This document shows, piece by piece, positions 49,011 through 58,357 of a stretch of DNA of 64,000 nt. The stretch is from positions 3,844,001 through 3,908,000 of the forward strand of contig NZ_CP034539.1 in assembly GCF_003963535.1 (NCBI RefSeq), read 5' to 3'. The position numbers were made by a program, and so were the translations under genes. Source of the DNA: Streptomyces cyaneochromogenes. Its GTDB lineage: Bacteria > Actinomycetota > Actinomycetes > Streptomycetales > Streptomycetaceae. The notes under the pieces were generated by a model, which did no database searches, was not told the DNA's origin, and saw only the letters and a program-made list of their open reading frames with translations. Positions within the stretch are counted from its first letter, which is position 1; every line of letters begins with the position of its first letter.

Positions 49011-49055
49011 GCGTCGTCTTTGCCTTCACCCGGTACGGCGCGTCTCGTCGGGGTC
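49011..49055 (-). ncRNA. Guanidine-III riboswitch (candidate) upstream of gdx
   Basis: On the minus strand the leader reads CCCCGACGAG, then CGCGCCGTACCGGGT, then AGGCAAAGACGACGC. These match, in order, the conserved blocks of the guanidine-III class (CGACGAG, GCGCCGTACC, GGT.AGG.CAAGACG.CGC), recognised from the Thermobifida fusca example. It ends 36 bp before the gdx start, where it could occlude the ribosome binding site. Recognised by eye; no covariance model was run. Confidence 0.82.
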
Positions 49056-49125
49056 CTTTCAAACGTAGCAAATGAACGGCGAAGGGGCTGGTGACCATGG
49101 TCACCAGCCCCTTCGAACGGTCGAT

Positions 49126-49482
49126 TCAGAGGTAGAGCCCCGTGGAGTCCTCCGACCCCTCGAACCGGTCGGCGGCCACGGCGTGCAGATCGCGCTCACG
49201 CATGAGCACGTACGCGACCCCGCGCACCTCGACCTCGGCACGGTCCTCCGGGTCGTACAGAACCCGGTCGCCCACCTCCACGGTCCGTACGTTCTGCCCC
49301 ACCGCGACGACCTCGGCCCAGGCCAGCCGACGGCCGACGGCCGCCGTCGCGGGGATCAGGATGCCGCCGCCCGAACGCCGCTCGCCCTCGCCGGTGTCCT
49401 GCCGCACGAGTACACGGTCGTGCAGCATCCGGATGGGCAGCTTGTCGTGGTGGGTGCTGTGCTCGTTTCTGTTGGCGCTCAC
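49126..49482 (-). CDS. GroES-like (Cpn10 family) protein without a GroEL partner
   Basis: 118 residues, GTG start. The Cpn10 barrel is clear: I-R-M-L-H-D-R-V-L-V-R, then G-G-G-I-L-I-P-A-T-A and V-G-D-R-V-L-Y-D-P-E-D. No groEL is adjacent. An N-terminal extension of about 15 residues is unusual for GroES. Probably a divergent co-chaperonin homologue. Confidence 0.87.
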   Translation of the reverse strand: MSANRNEHSTHHDKLPIRMLHDRVLVRQDTGEGERRSGGGILIPATAAVGRRLAWAEVVAVGQNVRTVEVGDRVLYDPEDRAEVEVRGVAYVLMRERDLHAVAADRFEGSEDSTGLYL

Positions 49483-49544
49483 GCCTTGAACCTACCTGCC
49501 TTTGCCACGTGCGTACGTCGCCGGGTCCGCCGTCACACAGGCGC

Positions 49545-49874
49545 TCAGCCCCTGCGGCGCCGGGTGCCGAGCGCCAGCAGCCCCACGAGGCCGACGGCGA
49601 CGAGCGCGACGGGCACGATCCGCTCTAGGCGGGGCGCGCCGTCCTCATGGGTGAACTGGGCCTTGACATCGCTCACGGCCCGGTTGACCCCGACGTAGGC
49701 CCGTCCGAGCGTGTGGTCGATGTTCGAGACGACCTTGGCCTTGGCGTCGCCGACGATCGTCTTCGGGTGCACACGCACCCCGATCTCGTCGAGCGTCTCG
49801 GCCAGCACTGCGCGGCGGGCCTTGATGTCCGCCTCGATCTGCGCCGGGGTTCTGGTGTCCGACGTGTCCGCCAC
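49545..49874 (-). CDS. DUF3618 membrane protein
   Basis: 109 residues, GTG start. D-T-R-T-P-A-Q-I-E-A-D-I-K-A-R-R-A-V-L-A-E-T-L-D-E-I is the DUF3618 signature at the N-terminus. A membrane helix near the C-terminus (V-P-V-A-L-V-A-V-G-L-V-G-L-L-A-L) and a basic tail follow. Function unknown. Confidence 0.88.
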   Translation of the reverse strand: MADTSDTRTPAQIEADIKARRAVLAETLDEIGVRVHPKTIVGDAKAKVVSNIDHTLGRAYVGVNRAVSDVKAQFTHEDGAPRLERIVPVALVAVGLVGLLALGTRRRRG

Positions 49875-49969
49875 CGTACGGCCTCCGAAGTGAAGCTGAT
49901 GCTGTTTCCGGACAGTCTGTCAGCTCCACGCCGAACCGCACCGTCAGGCTCCCCGGTTAGGCTGGTCCG

Positions 49970-50437
49970 ATGAGCGAGCGACTCCAGCCGGGGGACGTGG
50001 CCCCCGCCTTCACCCTGCCCGACGCCGACGGCAACGAGGTGTCCCTCTCGGACCACAAGGGCCGCAAGGTCATCGTCTACTTCTACCCGGCCGCCCTGAC
50101 GCCCGGCTGCACCAAGCAGGCCTGCGACTTCACGGACAACCTGGAGCTGCTGGCCGGCGCCGGGTACGACGTGATCGGGGTCTCCCCCGACAAGCCGGAG
50201 AAGCTCGCCAAGTTCCGCGAGCAGGAGTCCCTGAAGATCACGCTGCTCGCCGACCCGGAGAAGTCCGTCACCGAGGCCTACGGGGCGTACGGCGAGAAGA
50301 AGAACTACGGCAAGACGTACATGGGCGTCATCCGGTCCACGGTGGTCGTGGACGAGGAGGGCAAGGTCGAGCGGGCGCTGTACAACGTCCGGGCGACCGG
50401 CCACGTGGCCAAGATCATCAAGGACCTGGGCATCTGA
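49970..50437 (+). CDS. bcp: Thiol peroxidase, peroxiredoxin BCP type
   Basis: 155 residues. The peroxiredoxin motif reads T-P-G-C-T-K-Q-A-C with the peroxidatic Cys47 and resolving Cys52 five residues apart, as in BCP. It reduces peroxides with thioredoxin in the cytoplasm. It is divergent from the DUF3618 gene. A hairpin CCCGGCC/GGCCGGG (50446-50467) follows the stop. Confidence 0.95.
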   Translation: MSERLQPGDVAPAFTLPDADGNEVSLSDHKGRKVIVYFYPAALTPGCTKQACDFTDNLELLAGAGYDVIGVSPDKPEKLAKFREQESLKITLLADPEKSVTEAYGAYGEKKNYGKTYMGVIRSTVVVDEEGKVERALYNVRATGHVAKIIKDLGI

Positions 50438-50445
50438 GCACCCGG

Positions 50446-50467
50446 CCCGGCCAGTAGCATGGCCGGG
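50446..50467 (+). terminator. Hairpin between bcp and tRNA-Leu
   Basis: CCCGGCC (50446-50452) / GGCCGGG (50461-50467) with an 8-base loop. Confidence 0.6.
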
Positions 50468-50476
50468 CAAGGTCAC

Positions 50477-50563
50477 GCGGCCGTGGTGGAATTGGCAGTC
50501 ACGCTGGGTTTAGGTCCCAGTGGGGTAACACCCGTGAGGGTTCGAGTCCCTCCGGCCGCACCA
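50477..50563 (+). tRNA. tRNA-Leu (anticodon UAG)
   Basis: The acceptor stem GCGGCCG (50477-50483) pairs with CGGCCGC (50553-50559), followed by A and an encoded CCA. The anticodon stem CTGGG/CCCAG encloses the loop TTTAGGT with anticodon TAG at 50511-50513. A long variable arm (class II) follows and the T-loop reads GGTTCGAGTCC. It reads CUA-type leucine codons. It is not the bldA (UAA) tRNA. Confidence 0.97.
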
Positions 50564-50585
50564 TCCTCTGCCCGAGCGGCTCACG

Positions 50586-51191
50586 CTACGGCGCGAGCAG
50601 TTCGCGTACGACGGGCACCAGCGCCCGGAACGCCTTGCCCCGGTGGCTGATCGCGTTCTTCTCCTCGGGACTCAGCTCGGCGCACGTCCGGGTGTCCCCC
50701 TCCGGCTGGAGGATCGGGTCGTAGCCGAAGCCGTTCGTGCCCGTGGGCGCGTGCCGCAGGACGCCCCGCAGCTGCCCCTCGACCACCCGTTCCGTGCCGT
50801 CCGGCAGCGCGAGCGCCGCCGCACAGGCGAAGTGGGCGCCGCGGTGGGTGTCGTCGATGTCGGACAGCTGGGCCAGGAGCAGGTCCAGGTTGGCCTTGTC
50901 GTCGCCGTGCCGGCCGGCCCAGCGGGCCGAGAAGATGCCGGGGGCGCCGTTCAGGACGTCGACGCACAGGCCGGAGTCGTCGGCGACGGCTGGCAGGCCG
51001 GTCGCCCGGGCCAGGGCGTGCGCCTTGAGCAGGGCGTTCTCGGCGAAGGTGACGCCGGTTTCCTTGACGTCGGGGATGTCCGGGTAGGCGTCCGCGCCGA
51101 CGAGGTCGTGCGGCAGGCCTGCGTCGGCGAGGATCGCCCGGAGCTCGGTGATCTTTCCGGCGTTGCGGGTGGCGAGGATCAAGCGGGTCAT
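50586..51191 (-). CDS. rdgB: XTP/dITP diphosphatase (RdgB/HAM1)
   Basis: 201 residues. L-I-L-A-T-R-N-A-G-K-I-T-E-L at the start, then F-A-E-N-A-L-L-K-A, V-A-D-D-S-G-L-C-V-D-V-L and F-G-Y-D-P-I complete the HAM1 family signature. It removes inosine and xanthosine triphosphates from the nucleotide pool. In the same direction as rph, separated by the small lipoprotein gene. Confidence 0.96.
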   Translation of the reverse strand: MTRLILATRNAGKITELRAILADAGLPHDLVGADAYPDIPDVKETGVTFAENALLKAHALARATGLPAVADDSGLCVDVLNGAPGIFSARWAGRHGDDKANLDLLLAQLSDIDDTHRGAHFACAAALALPDGTERVVEGQLRGVLRHAPTGTNGFGYDPILQPEGDTRTCAELSPEEKNAISHRGKAFRALVPVVRELLAP

Positions 51192-51249
51192 GGGGACCAG
51201 TATCCCGGCCCCGCCCGACCCCCGTTCTCCGTACCGGGTGCCGCGACGT

Positions 51250-51654
51250 CTACGACGTGCAGACCTTGGTCAGCTCGCCGGCCGCGTCCGTGACCCCGCT
51301 GATGTCGGGCGACTTGTCGCCGTTCTGGATGTCTCCCTGCAGCTGGATCAGGGCCGCGCGCATGTCCTCGGTGGCCTTGTCGAGGTCGGCGTCGTCCGTC
51401 TTGCTGCCGATCTTGTCGAGGTTCTCGCCGATGGTGTCGATGGACTCCTGGAGCTTCGTCGGGTCGTTCGACGCGTCCTCAACGGCCTGCTGCAGTTCGG
51501 TCACGCTGTCGGCGATGGCTTCGGCGGTCTGGACGCAGTCCAGCGCCTTGTTGACGGCGTCGCAGCCGGTGGTCAGCCCGGTCGTCAGCACGACTGCCGC
51601 GACGGCTGCGGCGGCTATGGCGATACGGCTCCTGCGGCGTCGGCTCGTGGCCAT
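51250..51654 (-). CDS. Small lipoprotein with helical domain, function unknown
   Basis: 134 residues. A basic N-terminus, hydrophobic helix and lipobox L-T-T-G-C (Cys31). The mature part is a Glu/Asp/Gln-rich helical region (T-E-L-Q-Q-A-V-E-D-A and N-L-D-K-I-G-S-K) with three more Cys. It lies between rph and rdgB; role unknown. Confidence 0.75.
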   Translation of the reverse strand: MATSRRRRSRIAIAAAAVAAVVLTTGLTTGCDAVNKALDCVQTAEAIADSVTELQQAVEDASNDPTKLQESIDTIGENLDKIGSKTDDADLDKATEDMRAALIQLQGDIQNGDKSPDISGVTDAAGELTKVCTS

Positions 51655-51802
51655 GGTTGACGTTCCCTCCCTGCCTCAGGCCTCGCAGGCCCCCGTTGTG
51701 CACTGGCCGGGCGTACAGCGGTGTGCCGTACGCCCGTACCCCTAGGGACGCCGGGAAAGGCGGCGCGGTTGCCCGGAGCTGCGGCTGTTCTTGGTGTGTC
51801 CT

Positions 51803-52558
51803 TTACTTTTCGAGGACGGTATCAAGCGCCTTGCGCTGCAGTTCCGCCAGCTCCCCGCAACCGGAAACGGCTAGGTCCAGCAGGGAGTTGAGCTCCTCGC
51901 GGGCGAAGGGCTCGGCCTCGGCGGTGCCCTGGACCTCGACGAAGCGGCCGTCGCCGGTGCAGACGACGTTCATGTCGGTGTCGGCCTTCACGTCCTCCTC
52001 GTAGCAGAGGTCGAGAAGCGGGACACCGCCGACGATGCCGACCGAGACGGCGCCGACCGTGCCGGTGAGCGGCTTGCGCCCGGGCTTGATCAGCTTCCTG
52101 CCCTGGGCCCAGGAGACGGCGTCGGCGAGGGCGACGTAGGCGCCGGTGATGGCCGCCGTGCGCGTGCCGCCGTCGGCCTGGAGGACGTCGCAGTCGAGGA
52201 CGATCGTGTTCTCTCCGAGCGCCTTGTAGTCGATGACCGCGCGCAGGGAGCGGCCGATGAGGCGGCTGATCTCGTGGGTGCGGCCGCCGATCTTGCCGCG
52301 GACGGACTCACGGTCGCCGCGGGTGTTGGTGGCGCGCGGCAGCATGGCGTACTCCGCGGTGACCCAGCCCTCACCACTGCCCTTGCGCCAGCGCGGGACG
52401 CCCTCGGTGAAGGAGGCGGTGCACAGGACCTTCGTGTCACCGAAGGAGACGAGGACGGAGCCCTCTGCGTGCTTGCTCCAGGCGCGTTCGATGGTGACCG
52501 GGCGGAGCTGGTCGGGGGTGCGGCCGTCGATGCGAGGAATTGAGGAGGTAGCTGCCAT
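51803..52558 (-). CDS. rph: Ribonuclease PH
   Basis: 251 residues. R-I-D-G-R-T-P-D-Q-L-R-P-V at the start; G-D-T-K-V-L-C-T-A-S and R-L-I-G-R-S-L-R-A-V-I-D are the phosphate-binding and RNA-binding blocks. L-D-C-D-V-L-Q-A-D-G-G-T-R-T-A-A-I-T-G follows. It trims tRNA 3' ends by phosphorolysis. Typically paired with rdgB, as here. Confidence 0.96.
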   Translation of the reverse strand: MAATSSIPRIDGRTPDQLRPVTIERAWSKHAEGSVLVSFGDTKVLCTASFTEGVPRWRKGSGEGWVTAEYAMLPRATNTRGDRESVRGKIGGRTHEISRLIGRSLRAVIDYKALGENTIVLDCDVLQADGGTRTAAITGAYVALADAVSWAQGRKLIKPGRKPLTGTVGAVSVGIVGGVPLLDLCYEEDVKADTDMNVVCTGDGRFVEVQGTAEAEPFAREELNSLLDLAVSGCGELAELQRKALDTVLEK

Positions 52559-52585
52559 GGCCGAGAGCCTAGCCGCACATGCGGA

Positions 52586-52615
52586 AGGGCCCCTCCCGCG
52601 GTGGGAAGGGGCCCT
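52586..52615 (-). terminator. Terminator between the PTS EIIB gene and rph
   Basis: AGGGCCCC-T-CCC (52586-52597) pairs with GGG-AA-GGGGCCCT (52603-52615), with a small internal loop. Placed to end the minus-strand EIIB transcript. Confidence 0.7.
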
Positions 52616-52670
52616 CAGGGGTGAAGCGGGGCGGGTCTCAGGGGATGAAGCCCGGGACGATGCCCCGGCT

Positions 52671-52904
52671 TCACATCATGTCTTCGATCTCCGCCGCGAT
52701 CGGGTCGGCGTCGGTGCCGATGACGACCTGGATGGCGGTGCCCATCTTCACGACGCCGTGGGCGCCGGCGGCCTTCAGCGCGGTCTCGTCGACCAGCGAG
52801 GGGTCGCTGACCTCGGTGCGGAGCCGGGTGATGCAGCCCTCGATCTCCTCGATGTTGTCGATGCCGCCGAGCCCGGCGACGATCTTCTCAGCCTTGCTGG
52901 CCAT
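52671..52904 (-). CDS. nagF: PTS glucose/GlcNAc-type EIIB protein
   Basis: 77 residues from the ATG at 52902-52904. The phosphorylation Cys24 sits in E-G-C-I-T-R-L-R. It is a free-standing EIIB domain of the glucose/N-acetylglucosamine class, which would pass phosphate to the membrane EIIC encoded divergently. The name follows the S. coelicolor GlcNAc system. The shared gap to the EIIC gene holds a dre-type site. Confidence 0.87.
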   Translation of the reverse strand: MASKAEKIVAGLGGIDNIEEIEGCITRLRTEVSDPSLVDETALKAAGAHGVVKMGTAIQVVIGTDADPIAAEIEDMM

Positions 52905-52995
52905 TTCGGTCTCCTCACGCACTGTTGGCCCAACTTTACGAGCGGTTGCGTGGTGAGTACCGAAGGATGACGTCACAGCAACCCAATCGTCGGTA

Positions 52996-53011
52996 ACTGG
53001 TCTACACCACC
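52996..53011. promoter_or_regulatory. DasR-type dre site
   Basis: ACTGGTCTACACCACC is close to the dre consensus ACTGGTCTAGACCACT. It lies 21 bp before the EIIC ATG, in the divergent region shared with the EIIB gene, so DasR (released by glucosamine-6-phosphate) would control both. Confidence 0.82.
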
Positions 53012-53031
53012 TGACAGGCGGTCGCCAACCC

Positions 53032-54321
53032 ATGAGTGCCGAGACCGAGACGTCCCCCGCACACCGGCGGCGGCAGGCGGCGTTTCAGGGCCTGCAGAAG
53101 ATGGGACGCAGCCTTCAGCTGCCCATCGCCGTGCTGCCGGCCGCGGGCATCCTCAACCGCCTCGGCCAGCCGGATGTGTTCGGCGACGAGGGTCTGGGCT
53201 GGGACAACGTCTCGAAGGTGATGGACGGCGCGGGCGGAGGGCTGCTCGACAGCTCGCTCGGGCTGCCGTTGCTGTTCTGCGTGGGCGTGGCCATCGGCAT
53301 GGCGAAGAAGGCGGACGGCTCGACGGCGCTGGCGGCGGTGACGGGGTTCCTCGTCTACTACAGCGTGCTGCGCGAGTTCCCGGAGGACTGCCCGAGCGGG
53401 ACGGAGGAGGTCACCAACATCGGCTGCGCCGCGGCCGACGGGACGGTGAGCGCGTACGAGTACCAGAATCCGGGTGTCTTCGGCGGCATCATCATCGGCC
53501 TGCTGGCGGCCTTCTTCTGGCAGCGCTACCACCGGACGAAGCTGGTGGACTGGCTCGGCTTCTTCAACGGGCGGCGTCTCGTCCCGATCATCATGGCGTT
53601 CGTGGCGATCGTGTTCGCGGTGCTGTGCCTGTGGGTCTGGCCGCCCGTCGGTGACGCGCTGGAGAGCTTCAGCGACTGGATGAGGGACCTGGGCGCCTGG
53701 GGTGCGGGCGTGTTCGGCGTCGCCAACCGCGCGCTGCTGGTCATCGGGCTCCATCAGTTCCTGAACGTGCCCATCTGGTTCCAGTTCGGCAGCTACACCG
53801 AGCCCGACGGCGAGGTGGTGCACGGCGACATCAACATGTTCCTCGCGGGCGACCCGAACGCGGGCCTGTTCACCTCGGGCTTCTTCCCGATCATGATGTT
53901 CGCGCTGCCGGCCGCGGCCCTCGCCATCACGCACTGCGCCAAGCCGCACCGCCGCAAGGAGATCGCCGGCCTGATGACGTCGGTGGCGCTGACGTCGTTC
54001 GTCACGGGGATCACGGAACCGATCGAGTACTCGTTCCTGTTCATCGCCCCGCTCCTGTACGCGGTGCACGCCCTGCTGACCGGTGTGTCCATGGCGGTGA
54101 CCTGGGGGTTGGGGGTCCACGACGGCTTCAGTTTCTCGGCCGGGCTGATCGACTACATCATCAACTGGGAACTCGCGACGAGACCCTGGGCGATCATTCC
54201 GATCGGTCTCTGCTTTGCCGTCGTGTATTACGCGATCTTCCGTTTCGCGATCACGAAGTTCGATCTCAAGACACCGGGCAGGGAGCCTGAGGACGAGGTC
54301 GAGGACGTCACAAAGGTCTGA
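53032..54321 (+). CDS. nagE1: PTS EIIC membrane transporter, GlcNAc type (first copy)
   Basis: 429 residues, about ten membrane helices. L-Q-L-P-I-A-V-L-P-A-A-G-I-L-N-R at the start and G-I-T-E-P-I-E-Y-S-F-L-F-I-A-P are EIIC glucose-family marks. It imports an amino sugar with phosphorylation, using the separate EIIB. Paralogous to the next gene. Confidence 0.88.
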   Translation: MSAETETSPAHRRRQAAFQGLQKMGRSLQLPIAVLPAAGILNRLGQPDVFGDEGLGWDNVSKVMDGAGGGLLDSSLGLPLLFCVGVAIGMAKKADGSTALAAVTGFLVYYSVLREFPEDCPSGTEEVTNIGCAAADGTVSAYEYQNPGVFGGIIIGLLAAFFWQRYHRTKLVDWLGFFNGRRLVPIIMAFVAIVFAVLCLWVWPPVGDALESFSDWMRDLGAWGAGVFGVANRALLVIGLHQFLNVPIWFQFGSYTEPDGEVVHGDINMFLAGDPNAGLFTSGFFPIMMFALPAAALAITHCAKPHRRKEIAGLMTSVALTSFVTGITEPIEYSFLFIAPLLYAVHALLTGVSMAVTWGLGVHDGFSFSAGLIDYIINWELATRPWAIIPIGLCFAVVYYAIFRFAITKFDLKTPGREPEDEVEDVTKV

Positions 54322-54395
54322 CCAATCAGGGCACTGCGTGTAGCGCTCCGGATGCGGAATTCACGGGTTCCTTATATCGCCCCCACCGTGCTACA

Positions 54396-54428
54396 ACAGG
54401 TCTACACCACTCAGTGGTGTAGACCAGA
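54396..54428. promoter_or_regulatory. Two back-to-back dre sites forming a perfect palindrome
   Basis: GGTCTACACCACT (54399-54411), centre C, AGTGGTGTAGACC (54413-54425) is a perfect 27-bp inverted repeat. It contains two dre-like sites, ACAGGTCTACACCACT (54396-54411) and AGTGGTGTAGACCAGA (54413-54428), whose centres are 17 bp apart. It ends 81 bp before the EIIC start. Confidence 0.87.
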
Positions 54429-54509
54429 CGCCGCCATCCCCTTTCCTGTCCCCGGGCGGCGCCATGCCCTGCCCCAGCCTATGGCCGGGGGGACCCCCTG
54501 GAGGAAGTT

Positions 54510-55775
<1,266 letters not shown>

Positions 55776-55800
55776 CCCGACGGCCCTGCGGCGGACGTAC

Positions 55801-55835
55801 GAAGGCCCCGGAACCGGGAAGGTTCCGGGGCCTTC
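55801..55835 (+). terminator. Terminator of nagE2
   Basis: Perfect 15-bp stem GAAGGCCCCGGAACC (55801-55815) / GGTTCCGGGGCCTTC (55821-55835) with loop GGGAA, 26 bp after the stop. Confidence 0.93.
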
Positions 55836-55895
55836 GCGCGCATACGGGCCTGAACCCCGAACGGGCTGGTTCTCGACCGGACAGATCGCGCCCGG

Positions 55896-56648
55896 CTAGA
55901 TCTCGTACGTCTGGCGCGGCGCCGCCAGCCCCACCGGGCCGTCGTACACCGCGCGCGCGTCGGCCAGGTTGACCTGGGGGTCGGTCCACGGGGGGATGTG
56001 GGTGAGGACCAGGCGACGGGCGTTCGCGCGGGCCGCTGTCTGGCCCGCCTCGCGGCCGTTGAGGTGCAGGTCGGGGATGTTCTCCTTGCCGTGCGTGAAC
56101 GCGGCCTCGCACAGGAAGAGGTCGGCGTCACGGGCGAGTTCGTCGAGGGCCGTGCTGATGCCGGTGTCACCGGAGTAGGTCAGCGTCCTGCCGCCGTGCT
56201 CAATCCGGATGCCGTACGCCTCCACGGGATGGGCCACGCGTTCCGTGTGCACCGTGAACGGGCCGATCTCGAAGGTGGACGGCTTGACCGTGTGGAAGTC
56301 GAAGACCTCGCTCATGGACGAGGCGGTGGGGGTGTCGGCGTAGGCGGTGGTCAGGCGCTGTTCCGTGCCCTCGGGTCCGTAGACCGGGATCGGGGCGCAG
56401 CGGCCGCCGTCGTGCCGGTAGTAGCGCGCCACGAAGTACGCGCACATGTCGATGCAGTGGTCGGCGTGCAGATGGCTGAGGAAGATCGCGTCGAGGTCGT
56501 AGAGACCGCAGTGGCGCTGCAGCTCGCCCAGGGCACCGTTGCCCATGTCGAGAAGCAGCCGGAAGCCGTCGGCCTCGACGAGGTAGCTCGAGCAGGCCGA
56601 TTCCGCGGACGGGAACGACCCCGAGCAGCCGACGACGGTGAGCTTCAT
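55896..56648 (-). CDS. MBL-fold metallohydrolase (RNase Z/ElaC-like)
   Basis: 250 residues from the ATG at 56646-56648. The metal site reads L-S-H-L-H-A-D-H-C-I-D (HxHxDH) near residue 60; Y-S-G-D-T-G, then E-A-A-F-T-H and L-T-H-I-P supply the other ligands. Similar to RNase Z in outline, but shorter. It may be a phosphodiesterase or ribonuclease. Convergent with nagE2. Confidence 0.88.
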   Translation of the reverse strand: MKLTVVGCSGSFPSAESACSSYLVEADGFRLLLDMGNGALGELQRHCGLYDLDAIFLSHLHADHCIDMCAYFVARYYRHDGGRCAPIPVYGPEGTEQRLTTAYADTPTASSMSEVFDFHTVKPSTFEIGPFTVHTERVAHPVEAYGIRIEHGGRTLTYSGDTGISTALDELARDADLFLCEAAFTHGKENIPDLHLNGREAGQTAARANARRLVLTHIPPWTDPQVNLADARAVYDGPVGLAAPRQTYEI

Positions 56649-56879
56649 GAAACAGAAACCTCCGCTGGCTGGAAATCCAGAGAATCCAGAAGATCGGGAA
56701 TGGGGCGTCGGGGGTCGTGCGGTTTGTCGAGCGTAAGGCGCAAAACCTCCGGTCGCTCCTCCGCCAAGGGCTGTTGTGGGCGAACTCACCTGTGGTGTCA
56801 CGCGTTCGGCTGGACGCGGGGCTCATGAGGCTGGTGAGAAGGCGCGCGGGGGTGGGCGTGCGCCGGTACCTTCGTGCGT

Positions 56880-57347
56880 ATGGACACGTCCTGGTGGCTC
56901 GCGCTCGCGGCGGTGGTACTGCTCGCGCTGGTCGCCGCGCTCGTCGACGGGTGGGGGCGCAGGCGGCGGCCGCAGGGACGGCGCACCCGGCCGCCGGGGC
57001 GCCCTGCCGACAGAGGTACTCGCGGGCGTACGCCGACCCGTCCCGAGCCCGCGGAGATCTGGTGGGCGAACGTGCCGTACGAGGACGGGCCCGGCGCCAA
57101 GGACCGCCCCTGTCTGGTGCTCGCGGTGCGCGGACAGCGGGTCACGGTCGCGAAGATCACCAGCAAGTACCGGGACGAGCGGTACGGGGTGATCCCGCTG
57201 CCGCCGGGCTCGGTCGGGGACACCCGGGGCCGGGCGAGCTTCCTTGAGACGGGTGAGCTGCGGGACGTACCGGTGTCGGACTTCCGGCGGCGGGTGGGGG
57301 TGATGGACCCGGTCGTGTGGGACCAGGTCCGTCACCTCGCGACGTAG
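56880..57347 (+). CDS. PemK/MazF-like protein with N-terminal membrane anchor
   Basis: 155 residues from the ATG at 56880. An N-terminal helix (W-W-L-A-L-A-A-V-V-L-L-A-L-V-A-A-L-V) and Arg/Pro-rich linker precede a PemK/MazF fold (about 60-150): I-W-W-A-N-V-P-Y, K-D-R-P-C-L-V-L-A-V and I-T-S-K-Y. No antitoxin gene is next to it, so it may not be a classical toxin. Promoter and start are compatible with a leaderless message. Confidence 0.83.
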   Translation: MDTSWWLALAAVVLLALVAALVDGWGRRRRPQGRRTRPPGRPADRGTRGRTPTRPEPAEIWWANVPYEDGPGAKDRPCLVLAVRGQRVTVAKITSKYRDERYGVIPLPPGSVGDTRGRASFLETGELRDVPVSDFRRRVGVMDPVVWDQVRHLAT

Positions 57348-57401
57348 GGCGCCGTCACTCGCCCTGCCGGGGCCTCGCGGGCCCGGAGCCGGCGGACCGG
57401 C

Positions 57402-58352
57402 TCATGCCCAGAGCTGCCCCTGGAGCGTTTCGATGGCCGCTTCGGTCGTCGCCGCCGTGTAGACGCCGGTCGAGAGGTACTTCCAGCCGCCGTCGGCCAC
57501 GACGAACACGATGTCGGCGGACTCCCCCGCCTTCAGCGCCTTCTTGCCGACGCCGATCGCGGCGTGCAGTGCGGCGCCCGTGGAGATGCCCGCGAAGATG
57601 CCCTCCTGCTGGAGGAGTTCGCGGGTGCGGGTGACCGCGTCGGCCGAGCCGACCGAGAAGCGGGTGGTCAGGACGGAGGCGTCGTACAGCTCGGGGACGA
57701 AGCCCTCGTCGAGGTTGCGCAGGCCGTAGACCAGGTCGTCGTAGCGCGGTTCGGCCGCGACGATCTTGACGTCCGGCTTGTTCTCGCGCAGGTAGCGGCC
57801 GACGCCCATCAGGGTGCCGGTGGTGCCGAGACCGGCGACGAAGTGGGTGACCGAGGGGAGGTCGGCGAGGATCTCCGGGCCGGTCGTGGCGTAGTGGGCG
57901 CCCGCGTTGTCGGGGTTGCCGTACTGGTAGAGCATCACCCAGTCGGGGTGCTCGGCCGACAGCTCCTTGGCGACGCGTACGGCGGTGTTGGAGCCGCCCG
58001 CGGCCGGGCTGGAGATGATCTCCGCACCCCACATGGCGAGCAGGTCCCGGCGCTCCTGCGAGGTGTTCTCGGGCATCACGCACACGATGCGGTAGCCCTT
58101 GAGCTTCGCCGCCATCGCCAGGGAGATGCCGGTGTTGCCGCTGGTCGGCTCCAGGATCGTGCAGCCCGGAGTCAGCCGGCCGTCCTTCTCCGCCTGCTCG
58201 ATCATGTGCAGGGCGGGGCGGTCCTTGACCGAGCCGGTGGGGTTGCGGTCCTCCAGCTTGGCCCAGATGCGGACGTCCGCGGACGGCGACAACCGCGGCA
58301 GGCACACCAGAGGGGTGTTGCCCACCGCGGCGAGCGGGGAGTCGTAGCGCAT
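57402..58352 (-). CDS. cysM: Cysteine synthase, CysO-dependent type
   Basis: 316 residues. The PLP lysine lies in P-T-G-S-V-K-D-R (Lys near residue 44), and T-S-G-N-T-G and G-L-G-T-T-G-T bind the phosphate and substrate. It sits 5 bp after cysO and close to mec, the arrangement of the thiocarboxylate-dependent cysteine pathway known from Mycobacterium tuberculosis. There the enzyme uses O-phosphoserine and CysO-thiocarboxylate. Confidence 0.93.
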   Translation of the reverse strand: MRYDSPLAAVGNTPLVCLPRLSPSADVRIWAKLEDRNPTGSVKDRPALHMIEQAEKDGRLTPGCTILEPTSGNTGISLAMAAKLKGYRIVCVMPENTSQERRDLLAMWGAEIISSPAAGGSNTAVRVAKELSAEHPDWVMLYQYGNPDNAGAHYATTGPEILADLPSVTHFVAGLGTTGTLMGVGRYLRENKPDVKIVAAEPRYDDLVYGLRNLDEGFVPELYDASVLTTRFSVGSADAVTRTRELLQQEGIFAGISTGAALHAAIGVGKKALKAGESADIVFVVADGGWKYLSTGVYTAATTEAAIETLQGQLWA

Positions 58353-58357
58353 GTGGA

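Noticed and set aside
50477..50563. tRNA-Leu as an integration site for a mobile element
   Set aside because: No integrase or repeated tRNA 3' end was seen on either side; core genes flank it.
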